Source of the DNA: Dehalococcoidia bacterium
Lineage (GTDB): Bacteria > Chloroflexota > Dehalococcoidia > Bin125
Reading direction: 5' to 3'
Length of the DNA: 64,000 bases
Assembly (NCBI GenBank): GCA_022826965.1
Contig: JAJDTU010000012.1
Location: 1 to 64,000, forward strand
The position numbers were made by a program, and so were the translations under genes. Below the pieces are notes generated by a model that made no database searches, was not told where the DNA came from, and saw only the letters and a program-made list of their open reading frames with translations. Numbering within the stretch: position 1 is the first letter of the stretch; the number at the start of each line of letters is the position of its first letter. Positions 1 to 9,442 of this stretch are shown in pieces.

Positions 1-65
1 GATGGAGCGGTTGATTGAACGGCAGTCCGAGCGGCCTGTACGCTGGGGAGGCTGGAGACCTGCGT

Positions 66-141
<76 letters not shown>

Positions 142-186
142 ACGCCCGTTCGCACTTCTCGAGTTCGCACCCAACGTCCCGGTTGA

Positions 187-1878
187 TCAGCGTCGCCACT
201 CGGCGATGTTCCAGAGTTCGCTATCCCACGCGTTGAATCGGATCCCCTTGAGCGTGTTCAAGTGTGCTGACACGACTCCACGACTGACCAGTGGAATCTG
301 CACATAGCTGCGCACGAGGATGTCATTCAGCCGTTTGACCGCCGCCTCGCGCTCAGCACCGATCGGCAGCGACGGCAGTTCCTGGAAGGCCGCGTCGTAG
401 GCGGGGTCACAGGCCCTGGCGATGTTTGCCCCGGCCCATCGGTTGTCCCTGCCTGCGATCTGGCTGCAGAGCTGTTCGGACAGGTGGATCTGCGGCTCGA
501 TGCCGCCGCCCGTGGTGTACATCTGCGCGTCCGCAAAGAAGCGCCGATACGACGCCTCAGCATGCTCAATCGGATCGCCGCCGAAGTACACGCTGGCCTC
601 GAAATCGACCAGCTCCGTCTCGATTCCGATCTGCCGCCACCATCGGCTCACAAGCGCCTGCGTCTCCTGGCGAATGGCGTTCGTCGAGGTCATGTACACG
701 ATGCGCAGCGGCGCGCCTTGGTACTCACGGATGCCGTCGCCATCGCTGTCGACGACATTGTGGTGATCCAGCAGGGCATTGGCGCCGTCGATGTCCTGCG
801 TGAGGCATTCGCCGTTCCGACCCGATACGTAGTGGGCCGGACCGGCGACCAGGTCGCACTTGGACCGACCCGCGAACCCGTACAGGTCTGCGATCTGACC
901 TCGGTCGACGGCCATCGACATTGCCTGCCGAATCGGCTGGTAGGTCAGGAACGGATGTGAGTTGGCGCCGTCGAGATACTCCGAGCGGTCATCGCCGAGC
1001 GCCGGATCGGGGTTGGTTTGATTCAAGACGATGCGCTCGACGAGGTCGGAGAAGGCCGAGACGACGGTGCCGTGTCCGTGGTCTTCCAGCTCGACGAGCA
1101 GGCCCGGTTCGACCTGCAGGTTCCAGGCATAGTCCGCCTCCCCACGCTCGAGCACGGCCCGTGCTGCCGCCTCGGCTTCCCCGCCGCCCTTGAGCACCAC
1201 CCTGTTGAAGTAGGGCTTCTCGCCTCGATAGTGCGGATTCCGCTCGTAGACCGCCTCCTGATCGGCGACGAAGGAGACGATTCGATAGGGACCGGTTCCG
1301 AGCGGCGCCGTGTTCTCGTCGACGCAATCGCTGGCTGCCGCTCCGACACAGTCTTTGAATTGCTCGCCGCTGATGATCGGCGAACCCGCGCCGACGAATG
1401 CCAGGTACGGATACGGCGTCGGCGAATCAAAGTTGATCCGGACCGTGCGCTCGTCGAGCGCTTCCACAGATGACACGCCGACGAAGATGTCGCGGGCGGT
1501 GCAGCCCGTCTCTTCATCCGTGCAGTACCGCCAGGTGAAGACCACGTCTTCGGCGGTCATGTCGCTGCCGTCCGACCACTTCAGCCCGTCTTGCAGCTTC
1601 CAGGTAATCGAGCGCAGGTCGCCGGCGACGCCGCCATTCTCGACGGTCGGGATCTCCTGAGCGAGGGCGGGTACCAGCGAGCCGTCCGGATCGTAGTGGG
1701 CGAGCGGCTCAAGCGTGATCGCTCCCGCGTCACGATCCTTGAACCCGCCAGAAAGGTACGGGCCCGGCAGGGTTGGCGCCTGCCAATAGAGGATCGTGAG
1801 CACGCGTTGCTCGCCACCGCAGGCGCCAAGTGTGGCTAGAACGAGGAGCGGCAGCAGGGCAACAGAGAATCGACGCAT
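187..1878 (-). CDS. ABC transporter substrate-binding lipoprotein, family 5 (oligopeptide/nickel type)
   Basis: This is a 563-residue extracytoplasmic solute-binding protein of the SBP_bac_5 family, which captures peptides or similar ligands and hands them to a Dpp/Opp-type permease. The N-terminus has two Arg, a hydrophobic stretch and a lipobox ending LGAC followed by GG, so it is a lipoprotein. Family-typical segments include WKLQDGLKWSDG and the 'GTGPYRI' turn. I chose ATG at 1878 over the upstream ATG at 1911 because the signal peptide starts at MRRF and a GGTGAG-like ribosome site precedes it. No permease or ATPase is adjacent, so it is an orphan here. The ligand cannot be inferred. Confidence 0.85.
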   Translation of the reverse strand: MRRFSVALLPLLVLATLGACGGEQRVLTILYWQAPTLPGPYLSGGFKDRDAGAITLEPLAHYDPDGSLVPALAQEIPTVENGGVAGDLRSITWKLQDGLKWSDGSDMTAEDVVFTWRYCTDEETGCTARDIFVGVSSVEALDERTVRINFDSPTPYPYLAFVGAGSPIISGEQFKDCVGAAASDCVDENTAPLGTGPYRIVSFVADQEAVYERNPHYRGEKPYFNRVVLKGGGEAEAAARAVLERGEADYAWNLQVEPGLLVELEDHGHGTVVSAFSDLVERIVLNQTNPDPALGDDRSEYLDGANSHPFLTYQPIRQAMSMAVDRGQIADLYGFAGRSKCDLVAGPAHYVSGRNGECLTQDIDGANALLDHHNVVDSDGDGIREYQGAPLRIVYMTSTNAIRQETQALVSRWWRQIGIETELVDFEASVYFGGDPIEHAEASYRRFFADAQMYTTGGGIEPQIHLSEQLCSQIAGRDNRWAGANIARACDPAYDAAFQELPSLPIGAEREAAVKRLNDILVRSYVQIPLVSRGVVSAHLNTLKGIRFNAWDSELWNIAEWRR

Positions 1879-2087
1879 AGCGAGTCTCACCAGTGACGAG
1901 TACGTTTCCATGTTCAGGAGCCTAACGACGGTTGAGTACGGCGGTCCCGACTAAGTGACGCGGTGTGCCGCGAACTTAGATGGAACCGACCGCAACGCAC
2001 GCTAGCCTACTCAGTGAAGCCAATGAGTGACCTACTGCATCGTCACGCTGCTCCTCGACGAGATACACCTGTGGTAAATCACCAATC

Positions 2088-4571
2088 ATGAATCAGATAC
2101 TTGAACGACTCAGCCGCCTCGTAACGGCCCGACCGTGGGTCACGCTGGGCGTGCTTCTGATCATCACCGTAGTGCTGGCCGCCGGTGCCGGCCGGCGCGT
2201 CCCGATCGTCGATGGCACCGACGTCGCACTGTTGCCCCAGGACGGAGCACTCGCCACTGCGATCGGAGAAATCAGCGACAGCTTTGAACAAACCGGAGAT
2301 GTGAGGCTCGTCACGCTGATCTTCCGAGGAGACGCACTCGCTCCTGAGGGACTGTCTCAGATGAGCGCTCTGCTCGACAAGATTGCCACCGACCCGGCGA
2401 TTCAGCCGCTGCTGACGCCGACCGATGCAATCGTGTCGCCTTCGTATCTGCTCCAGGCAGCGCTGGGAGTTGATTCCTTTGATGCGGTCACAGCGGCGGA
2501 AATCGACGCGGTTCGCCGCGCGCCGGAGGTTGCACCGATCATCAACGCGTTGACGGGCACCGATACGGACGGGACGTTCGTCTCAATCGCCACGGTGCAT
2601 CTGCGTAACACACAGGACGAGCGAACCGCAGACGCCGAGCGGCACATCAATCAGTTGGCTACAGAGGACAGCGGTCCGCTGAGCGTCAGCAGTGTATCGC
2701 CGATCGTCGTGGAGGATGAGTACAAGCAGGCGACCGAGGACGGGATGGCGCCGCTGATTGGCATCGCACTGTTGCTGATCGCCGTGTTGATTGTGCTGTT
2801 TCTGCGGACGCTCTCGGACCTGGTGCTGGCGCTTGTCGGGCTGCTGATCTCACTGATTTGGGTGATCGGTCTGGAGGGATGGCTCGGACCGGATGCGCTG
2901 GGAGTCGTTGGGCCGCCAAATGCGCTGACCGCGTTGGTTCCGATCATCATCATCGGCTTGACGGTCGACTATGCCATCCAGGTGATATCGAACTATCGAG
3001 AACAGCGAGGCGGCGGCGCGCCGGTGTTGGAAGCGGTGCGTTCGGGGCTGCGGAACGTGGCGATCCCGCTCATGCTCGCAGCGGTGACGACGATGGTCAG
3101 TTTGTTGGCGAATCTGTTCTCGCCGGTCGAGATCGTCGGCGACTTCGGGGTCGTTGCCGCGTTCGGCGTGGGCATGAGCCTGATCGTGATGCTGACGCTG
3201 GTTCCGGCAGGACGCACGATCGTCGACCGACGGCGCGAAGCCAAGGGCACGCTGGGGCCACAACGATTGATTGCGCAGGCGATTCCGGGGATCGAGCGTG
3301 CAGCCGGGTTCCTCGGAACCAACGTTGCGCTGAGGCCGGCGCCGTTCGTATTGGTCGTGCTGGCTGTGACGATCGGCCTGGGTGTTGCCGCGACCGATCT
3401 GGAGTCGGAGTTCAGTATTCGCGACATCCTTCCGCGTGGAGGCACCGTGTTGGAAGACTGGGACACGCTCGATGCGGCGATCGGCGGCCCCACCGAACTG
3501 ACTACCGTCCTGATCAAGGCGGAGGCGACCGAGACGCGAACGCTGCTCAACCTGCGGGACCTTGCGGAGGCGTTCGCGGATGAGGAACGTCGACCCGAGT
3601 TCGCGGCCGGGCCGATACAGACGTCCTACGAGTTGCTGATTCGCGATTGGGTGACGGACAGCGGAGAGCCGGGCGACAAGTACGACCCGAGGCTGGCCGC
3701 GATGTTCCGGGACGCTTCGGCGGGCCTGCAGCTCGACGCTGCGCAGATGCAGCACCTTCTGGACGAGCTTGAATCGGTGGATCCGCAACTCTCGCATGCG
3801 CTCGTCAACGATCCCACCGGCCTAGACACGATCCTGGTTCAGTTCGCGACGATGTCCGGCGACAGCGTGGGGGCGAGGCAGGTCCAGGCGGAACTGGAGG
3901 CGCTCTGGATCGGCACCGACGGAGCGCTCACGGCGACATCCGAGAGCATCATCGGCGTGACGATCACCGACTCGATTACGGAACGACAGACCGAGGCGAT
4001 CAGCATCACGATTGCGGCGGCGCTGGGCATTCTCGCCATCTTCTTCTGGGTCACCCACCGCCAGCCGGCGCTGGCGCTCGTGGCCGTCGTGCCGATCGTG
4101 TTCGTCCTGATCTGGGTGCTGGGCACGATGGCGCTGCTGGGCATCCCCTACTCGCTAATCACCTCGATCATCACCGCGCTCTCGATCGGCATCGGCGTCG
4201 ATTACACCATCCATCTGATCCATCGTTACCGGGAGGAATTCACGCGGCTGCGCGATCCGGAGCAGGCCGCGATTCGAACGCTCTCCACCACCGGCTCAGC
4301 GCTGCTGGGCTCGGCGATGACAACGGCGCTCGGTCTCGGGGTGCTGATCGCCTCCCCGCTGCTGGCCTCACAACAGTTCGGCATCACCGCGGCGATCACG
4401 ATCGCCTACTCGCTGATTGTCTCCATCCTCGTCGTGCCCCCAGCGATGACGGTCTGGGGCGCATACCAGAACATGCGGCTCCGTTCGACGATGCAGCGGA
4501 TGTGGGATGAACTGGACGAGGCAATCGACGACATCCAGGAGCGCCACGAGCGGGAATCGACCCCCTCCTGA
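2088..4571 (+). CDS. MMPL/RND superfamily lipid transporter (HpnN/BstA-like)
   Basis: This 827-residue polytopic protein has the duplicated RND layout: one N-terminal membrane helix (about 18-36), an extracytoplasmic domain, a helix bundle (about 218-385), then a second copy of the same plan (helix near 418, bundle about 640-800). Both bundles contain the G-x-x-VDY motif (GLTVDY near 290, GIGVDY near 701) typical of MMPL and sterol-sensing-domain-like transporters. Relatives move hopanoids (HpnN) or bacterial sterols (BstA of Methylococcus). It is divergent from the lipoprotein upstream and converges on the P450 gene, at the left edge of the sterol genes, so sterol trafficking is a reasonable inference. 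No clear Shine-Dalgarno sequence precedes the ATG. Confidence 0.83.
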   Translation: MNQILERLSRLVTARPWVTLGVLLIITVVLAAGAGRRVPIVDGTDVALLPQDGALATAIGEISDSFEQTGDVRLVTLIFRGDALAPEGLSQMSALLDKIATDPAIQPLLTPTDAIVSPSYLLQAALGVDSFDAVTAAEIDAVRRAPEVAPIINALTGTDTDGTFVSIATVHLRNTQDERTADAERHINQLATEDSGPLSVSSVSPIVVEDEYKQATEDGMAPLIGIALLLIAVLIVLFLRTLSDLVLALVGLLISLIWVIGLEGWLGPDALGVVGPPNALTALVPIIIIGLTVDYAIQVISNYREQRGGGAPVLEAVRSGLRNVAIPLMLAAVTTMVSLLANLFSPVEIVGDFGVVAAFGVGMSLIVMLTLVPAGRTIVDRRREAKGTLGPQRLIAQAIPGIERAAGFLGTNVALRPAPFVLVVLAVTIGLGVAATDLESEFSIRDILPRGGTVLEDWDTLDAAIGGPTELTTVLIKAEATETRTLLNLRDLAEAFADEERRPEFAAGPIQTSYELLIRDWVTDSGEPGDKYDPRLAAMFRDASAGLQLDAAQMQHLLDELESVDPQLSHALVNDPTGLDTILVQFATMSGDSVGARQVQAELEALWIGTDGALTATSESIIGVTITDSITERQTEAISITIAAALGILAIFFWVTHRQPALALVAVVPIVFVLIWVLGTMALLGIPYSLITSIITALSIGIGVDYTIHLIHRYREEFTRLRDPEQAAIRTLSTTGSALLGSAMTTALGLGVLIASPLLASQQFGITAAITIAYSLIVSILVVPPAMTVWGAYQNMRLRSTMQRMWDELDEAIDDIQERHERESTPS

Positions 4572-4605
4572 GCGCCGGTTGCGATCTCCCTAGTGGAGGA
4601 CCTCG

Positions 4606-6684
4606 CTAGTGGAGCACAGGGCAACCAAGGGCGGGCGCCGATCCGTTCGGTGCCTCCGCTGCCGGGATCTCGCGCCGTTGCCCGGCGATGTGGAACTTCA
4701 CCTTGTTGCTGATTGACAGCGATGGGAACGGGCTGATGCGTAGCTTGGCATTCGTTGGCCGGACTTCCACGTCGTAGTAGTACGCAACCATCAGCAGATC
4801 GACAGCCATCTGCAGTTCCACCCATCGGTTGCCCAGACAGGTGTGTGTGCCCAATCCGAACGGTGCGTAACCGAGCGTGCGATGCTCGTCGCGGCCCGGC
4901 AGATAGCGATCGATGTCGAATGTGTGCGGGTCGGGGAACACATCGCTCATGTAATGCGCGGCGGTCTGCACGACCAGCACCCGAGCGCTCAATGGGAGTT
5001 CGTAGTTCTCGACGACGCAGCTGTTCATGACGTTCCGGAGCGAGCCGGGTACGACCGGGTACATCCGCAGGCACTCCAGGACAAAGCGTCGAGTGACATC
5101 AATGTCTGGACCCTGGAAGACCTCGGCGTCGGGATCGCCGTCGGCAAAGATCGCGTCGGCTTCGGCCTGAATCCTCTTGTACAGATCCGGCTGTGACGCC
5201 ATCGCGTAGAGCGCGAACCCGATCGTGTCGCCCAGGTACATGCTGGCCAGCAGCGGGGCCGAGAGCGCGAACTTCAAGCTCGACTCCGGCAGCAGCTGCG
5301 GATCATTCGCGTGCAGGCTGAGCAAGTCGTCGACGATGTCGCGTGGGGCATCGACCCGCTGGGCCGGGGTATGGGCCCGTTGCACTCGCTCGAGCATCGC
5401 CTCGATGCTCTTGGCGCGTTGCTTGATCGCCGGGGTCCGCAACAAGAACTTGGGCATCACCTTGGCCACGCGCGTGTTCAGCGCGCGCTCTTTGTACGCG
5501 ATCAGGTCCTCAATGATGTCCTGCGATTCAACGCTAGCCAGGAGCGGTGAGATCTGTGCATTGGTCATCAGCCGCGACATGGTCTTCGCGGGCATCGCGT
5601 CTCCGACGTTCCATTCGGCGAGATGCGACCGCATGCGCCGGTACAGCTCCTCCAACTGGCTCTCCAGTCGGGCCCGGGACAACCCCGGTTGCATCGCCTT
5701 GCGCATGCGAAAGTGGTCGGAACTGTCCAGTGATGGGATGATCCCGTGAGCGCCGTATTCCTCCTCGAGTTCGTTGAGGTACTTGGTCGAGGTCAGGAAT
5801 CGTCGGCCCTCGCGCTGAGCCCAGCGGTTGGCCTCCAGGCCCGTGAGGAAGATCGTCGGCTCCTGGAACGGCGGGGCCAATTGGAACACCGGCCCGTACT
5901 CTTCGGCCAGACTGGCGAACAGCGCCGGGACATTGCCTGTCCGGGCATGTGGATTGAACAGCAGGCGAAACAGGTTGACTTTCGGAATCGACCTGGTCAG
6001 CGCGGATTGTCGAACCAGGGGGCTGGTCAGATTCTGGGAAACGGCGTCGGAGATCGATCGGCCCAGCAGATCGAGATGGGCGACGAACTCGACACGTTCG
6101 TCATCCTTGGGCTCGAGCTGGAAGATGAAGCGCAGCACATCGCAAGTGTTGAGGAGCGAAATCAGGATCGCGTCCCGCGGATCGGGAATCTCGTCCTCGA
6201 ATATGACGCGCGCGATGCGTGATCTGACGAATCCGGCAGCGGTGATTGCCCCGGTCTCGCCGACCTGGTCCGACTGCCCCGCTGAGTGGCTCAACGTCCA
6301 GAACTCGCCCTCGTGATGCTCGAGGATGTCCATCTCTGCGAGGCGGTCGAGGGCAACGTCGATGAAGGTGTCGGCCCGAGGAGCGAGGAACTCGACCCAG
6401 TACTGAGCGTCGTGCTGGACCGGCTCGGCCACGATGGCTTCCAGGATCGGGTCCAATGCCGCATGGCCCGTTGGCTCTGAGTCGAGCAGTTGCAGTGAGT
6501 CCATATCCGTGTCGATGCGACCGATTAGAGAAAGCTCCGCCAGCCCGGCGCCGACCATGGCGCAGTTGAGGTTCCAGCCGCGGACCTGCCGAAAGTAGCC
6601 GCTCTCCTCGTTGAGCAGCATCAGCACCAGCTCTTGCGGCATGCTGAGCTGTGGTGCCGACAATGCGGGAGCAGCAGTAGTCAT
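4606..6684 (-). CDS. GPP34 (GOLPH3-like) domain fused to cytochrome P450
   Basis: The 692-residue product has two parts. Residues about 12-225 match the GPP34/Golgi phosphoprotein 3 fold: an EEL-LLLNEE-G start, a GAGLAELSLIGRI helix, the EPTGHAALD segment and PDPRDAILISLLN. Eukaryotic members bind PI4P membranes; bacterial ones have no settled function. Residues about 235-680 are a P450: the K-helix ExxR is E537-R540, and the heme loop FGLGTHTCLG has ligand Cys616. The I-helix has LGDT rather than the canonical AGxxT. The start is supported by AAGGAG eight bases upstream. It is divergent from a Rieske oxygenase and sits among sterol genes, so a membrane-docked sterol hydroxylase or demethylase is my inference. 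The substrate is unknown. Confidence 0.85.
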   Translation of the reverse strand: MTTAAPALSAPQLSMPQELVLMLLNEESGYFRQVRGWNLNCAMVGAGLAELSLIGRIDTDMDSLQLLDSEPTGHAALDPILEAIVAEPVQHDAQYWVEFLAPRADTFIDVALDRLAEMDILEHHEGEFWTLSHSAGQSDQVGETGAITAAGFVRSRIARVIFEDEIPDPRDAILISLLNTCDVLRFIFQLEPKDDERVEFVAHLDLLGRSISDAVSQNLTSPLVRQSALTRSIPKVNLFRLLFNPHARTGNVPALFASLAEEYGPVFQLAPPFQEPTIFLTGLEANRWAQREGRRFLTSTKYLNELEEEYGAHGIIPSLDSSDHFRMRKAMQPGLSRARLESQLEELYRRMRSHLAEWNVGDAMPAKTMSRLMTNAQISPLLASVESQDIIEDLIAYKERALNTRVAKVMPKFLLRTPAIKQRAKSIEAMLERVQRAHTPAQRVDAPRDIVDDLLSLHANDPQLLPESSLKFALSAPLLASMYLGDTIGFALYAMASQPDLYKRIQAEADAIFADGDPDAEVFQGPDIDVTRRFVLECLRMYPVVPGSLRNVMNSCVVENYELPLSARVLVVQTAAHYMSDVFPDPHTFDIDRYLPGRDEHRTLGYAPFGLGTHTCLGNRWVELQMAVDLLMVAYYYDVEVRPTNAKLRISPFPSLSISNKVKFHIAGQRREIPAAEAPNGSAPALGCPVLH

Positions 6685-6805
6685 GAGTCTTGCTCCTTGC
6701 GGTTGGTCACGGCTGGTGAGGCCGATAGCAACGCATACCCGATTGATCCAGTCTAGATCGCCTGCCTGACGAAGAAATTTCTGTCACGCTATCGGAAAGG
6801 TAGAT

Positions 6806-6879
6806 GAGTTGACGGATAACAAGTGCCGGGCGATACGTTGCCTGCCATAGAGTGTCGGTACCAACTGTGTTGTCAACTC
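6806..6879. promoter_or_regulatory. Inverted repeat GAGTTGAC...GTCAACTC in divergent promoter region
   Basis: GAGTTGAC (6806-6813) and its exact complement GTCAACTC (6872-6879) lie 58 bases apart in the 229-base gap between the divergent P450 and Rieske genes. The left arm overlaps a possible -35 box. It could be a regulator site shared by both transcripts, but no known operator family is recognised. Confidence 0.3.
6809..6837 (+). promoter_or_regulatory. Candidate sigma-70-type promoter for the Rieske/FAD operon
   Basis: TTGACG (6809-6814) and GATACG (6832-6837) are separated by 17 bases, upstream of the Rieske gene at 6914. The -35 box is strong and the -10 is weak (3 of 6). The gene itself has AGGAG before its ATG. 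Confidence 0.3.
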
Positions 6880-6913
6880 TAGCCTCCTATGTTGGCTTCA
6901 GCAGGAGCCGATT

Positions 6914-7999
6914 ATGGCGCAGCGAATGGTCGATAGCGAAAGCTCCCTGTTGCCCTCACCGTTCCCCGAGGGCTGGTACTTCGTGACGACCCGGCGGGAC
7001 CTCCGCAAGTCCGAGGTCATCGAGAAGCAATGGATGGGCGAAGACATCGTCGTCTGGTGTGACGACGCTGGCGCCGTCTGTGTCGCCGAGGCGTACTGCC
7101 CTCACCTTGGCTCGCACCTCGGACCGGATTCGGGAGGTCAGGTGTGTGAGGGCCGGCTGGTCTGCCCGTTCCACGGTTACGAGTTCGACGCGACCGGCCA
7201 GTGCGTCGCCACGCCATTTGCGGCGCCGCCGCGCTCGGCGCGATTGAGGACCTTCCAGACCAGGGAAATCTGCGGCATGATCTTCGCCTGGTGGGGCATC
7301 GCCGGCCGAGAACCGCAATGGCAATTGCCGGCTGAGGAACCCGATCAGGCCGGCTGGAGCGGCATCAAACTCCACACCATGCGTTTCCCGGGCCATCCTC
7401 AGGAGACGACCGAGAACGCGGTCGATATCGCGCATCTGCGGTACGTCCACGGCTATCACAATGTCGACGGCGACTACCCAGTCCTGGTCGACGGGCCGCG
7501 CCTGGAAAGCCAGTTCGACTTCAGCAGAGCGCAGTCGATCGCAGGGATTGGCAGCATCACATTGAATGCCAGCGCCCGCGCAGGGGTCTTCGGTTTGGGC
7601 TACTCCTTTGTTGAGGGTCACGAACACTCGATTGGTATGGACTTCCGTCTGTGGGTGCTCTCAACACCGGTCGATGGCAGACTGGTCGAGCTGACGCTGG
7701 CCGGGCAGATCGGCGAGATGCGAGATCCCAAACGACCGGTCATCGGCTTGCGCTTCCTGCCCACCGGGCTGCGCGCGCCGCTGATGAACCGGATCTTCGG
7801 AGCATTTCAGAAGGTCGACGTGCAGCAGGATGTCGTGATCTGGAGCCGCAAGCGCTATCAGCCGAGGCCCCGCCTCTGCCGCTCCGACGGCGAGATCATG
7901 ACGTATCGCGGCTATTGCCGGCAGTTCTATCCCGCCCAGGAAGACGTTCTGCAGTTGCCGACGGAACAGGTGACCGCCGCACGTCTGGCAGGACGCTAG
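6914..7999 (+). CDS. Rieske non-heme iron oxygenase, Neverland/DAF-36-like
   Basis: This 361-residue oxygenase has an N-terminal Rieske [2Fe-2S] site (C62-x-H64 and C84-xx-H87) and a C-terminal mononuclear iron site in the pattern N168-xx-D171-xx-H174-xxxx-H179, where D171 would bridge electrons between subunits. The ETTENAVDIAHLRYVHG stretch resembles cholesterol 7-desaturases (Neverland/DAF-36) and 3-ketosteroid hydroxylases. In this sterol cluster it could desaturate at C-7 or oxidise the C-4 methyl group. AGGAG lies upstream of the ATG. The FAD oxidoreductase starts 2 bases after its stop, implying translational coupling. The exact reaction is inferred from family resemblance only. Confidence 0.85.
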   Translation: MAQRMVDSESSLLPSPFPEGWYFVTTRRDLRKSEVIEKQWMGEDIVVWCDDAGAVCVAEAYCPHLGSHLGPDSGGQVCEGRLVCPFHGYEFDATGQCVATPFAAPPRSARLRTFQTREICGMIFAWWGIAGREPQWQLPAEEPDQAGWSGIKLHTMRFPGHPQETTENAVDIAHLRYVHGYHNVDGDYPVLVDGPRLESQFDFSRAQSIAGIGSITLNASARAGVFGLGYSFVEGHEHSIGMDFRLWVLSTPVDGRLVELTLAGQIGEMRDPKRPVIGLRFLPTGLRAPLMNRIFGAFQKVDVQQDVVIWSRKRYQPRPRLCRSDGEIMTYRGYCRQFYPAQEDVLQLPTEQVTAARLAGR

Positions 8000-8001
8000 G
8001 T

Positions 8002-9360
8002 ATGGCCCGGCGGGTGGCGATTGTCGGCGGCGGGGTCGCGGGCCTCGGCGCGGCCTGGGCCCTGCACCAGCATCCCGATCGGTTTGAGTTCCGCTTGTTC
8101 GAAGCCAACGACCGGCTGGGGGGCAACGCGGTCACCATCGATATGCCGCAGTCAGACGGCAGCCGGATACCGTTCGACATTTCCGTCACGGCCTGCATCC
8201 CCTCGGTCTATCACCACATCACGCTGCTGTTGGAACGCTTCGGTATCGAGCTTGTCGACACGAGGTTCAACTACAGCGTGCGCTATCGAGGCGAGGTGTA
8301 CGCCCACGACTTCGATTCCGAGATCCGGACGGAGTTGCAGGACGAAATCGCGAGGTTTCAGCGCCTGCTGCAGGTCTTGCACCTCTTCGGGGCCTTGACG
8401 CGCTCGCGCTCGAAGCTGCTCAACGCGCTCAACCCCTTCAACTACATCAGCATGGGCACGCTGCTCAATCTGGGCGGCTTCTCCGGTGGCTTCAGGTACA
8501 AGATCCTGAAGCCGATGTTCGTCAATTTCCTGATGGCGACGAACGTGTTCGACATGCCGGCCGCGCTGTTTTCGCGCTATCTCGAGTTCTTCAACATCGA
8601 GTCGGCCACCCCGATGCAGACCTGGGACCAGGGCACCCGACGGATCTACGACTGCCTGTCGGCGGACTTCGCGGAGCACATCGACCTGAATCGCGCCGTG
8701 CGCAAGGTGTACCGGCGCAAGGCGGGCGTGGTGATCGAGGACGAGGCGGGCGTCCAGGAGACATTTGACGACGTGATCTTCGCGTGCAACGCGAATCAAA
8801 CGCTGATGATGCTGGACCGGCCGAGCTACCTCGAGCGCTATCTGCTCTCGTCCATCCGCTACGAGAGCGAGTTGCACAACCACGCGATCGTGCACTGGGA
8901 CGCGTCGGTCCTGCCGGAGAACCAGGTGAAGCCGTTGGAGACCCGCAGCAATCACATCGAGCAATACGGCGCCCGCCCGGACAACTATGAGATCACCTAC
9001 ATCATGCATAACCAGCAGCCGTGGGTGAACGGCTCGGAGCGGCCTTGCCTGGTGACCTACAACCCGGTCAGCGCGATCGAGGAGCAGAAGATCATCCACC
9101 GGGGCTGGTTTCAGCACGTCGTGCACGACGTGAAGCACGTGGTGCTCCTGGTCAACCTGTTCCGGTTCATCCAGGGCAGGCGGGGCGCGTGGCACTGTGG
9201 AGCGCACACCTTGATCAACAGCCAGGAGACCTGCTTCGTGACCGGCCTGGGCGTGGCAAGACAGCTCGGCGCGGACTACCCATTCGAGGATCCCGAGGCA
9301 AAGCGCTGGTTCAATCATTACGGCAGCATCCTCTACGGCCGCAATTTTCGCGGGGCATAG
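8002..9360 (+). CDS. FAD-dependent amine-oxidase/desaturase-like oxidoreductase
   Basis: This 452-residue flavoprotein starts with the Rossmann dinucleotide motif VAIVGGGVAGLGAAW, followed by an acidic strand end (LFEAND) and RLGGNAVTI, the layout of amine-oxidase/phytoene-desaturase proteins and of the predicted NAD/FAD-binding group COG2907. The C-terminal segment near GAHTLINSQETCFVTGL resembles the closing FAD motif. An in-frame reading extends upstream to 7651 through the Rieske gene, but the ATG at 8002, 2 bases past the Rieske stop, is the sensible start. Pairing with the Rieske enzyme suggests a linked sterol redox step (desaturation, isomerisation or saturation). I cannot name the substrate. 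Confidence 0.78.
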   Translation: MARRVAIVGGGVAGLGAAWALHQHPDRFEFRLFEANDRLGGNAVTIDMPQSDGSRIPFDISVTACIPSVYHHITLLLERFGIELVDTRFNYSVRYRGEVYAHDFDSEIRTELQDEIARFQRLLQVLHLFGALTRSRSKLLNALNPFNYISMGTLLNLGGFSGGFRYKILKPMFVNFLMATNVFDMPAALFSRYLEFFNIESATPMQTWDQGTRRIYDCLSADFAEHIDLNRAVRKVYRRKAGVVIEDEAGVQETFDDVIFACNANQTLMMLDRPSYLERYLLSSIRYESELHNHAIVHWDASVLPENQVKPLETRSNHIEQYGARPDNYEITYIMHNQQPWVNGSERPCLVTYNPVSAIEEQKIIHRGWFQHVVHDVKHVVLLVNLFRFIQGRRGAWHCGAHTLINSQETCFVTGLGVARQLGADYPFEDPEAKRWFNHYGSILYGRNFRGA

Positions 9361-9442
9361 GCCGCGGTCGATGAGCCGATATCGTGACGTGGCAATCAGC
9401 GACGCAGCCGTCTGACCAGACGGCAATCCGGGACGAGTAGCG

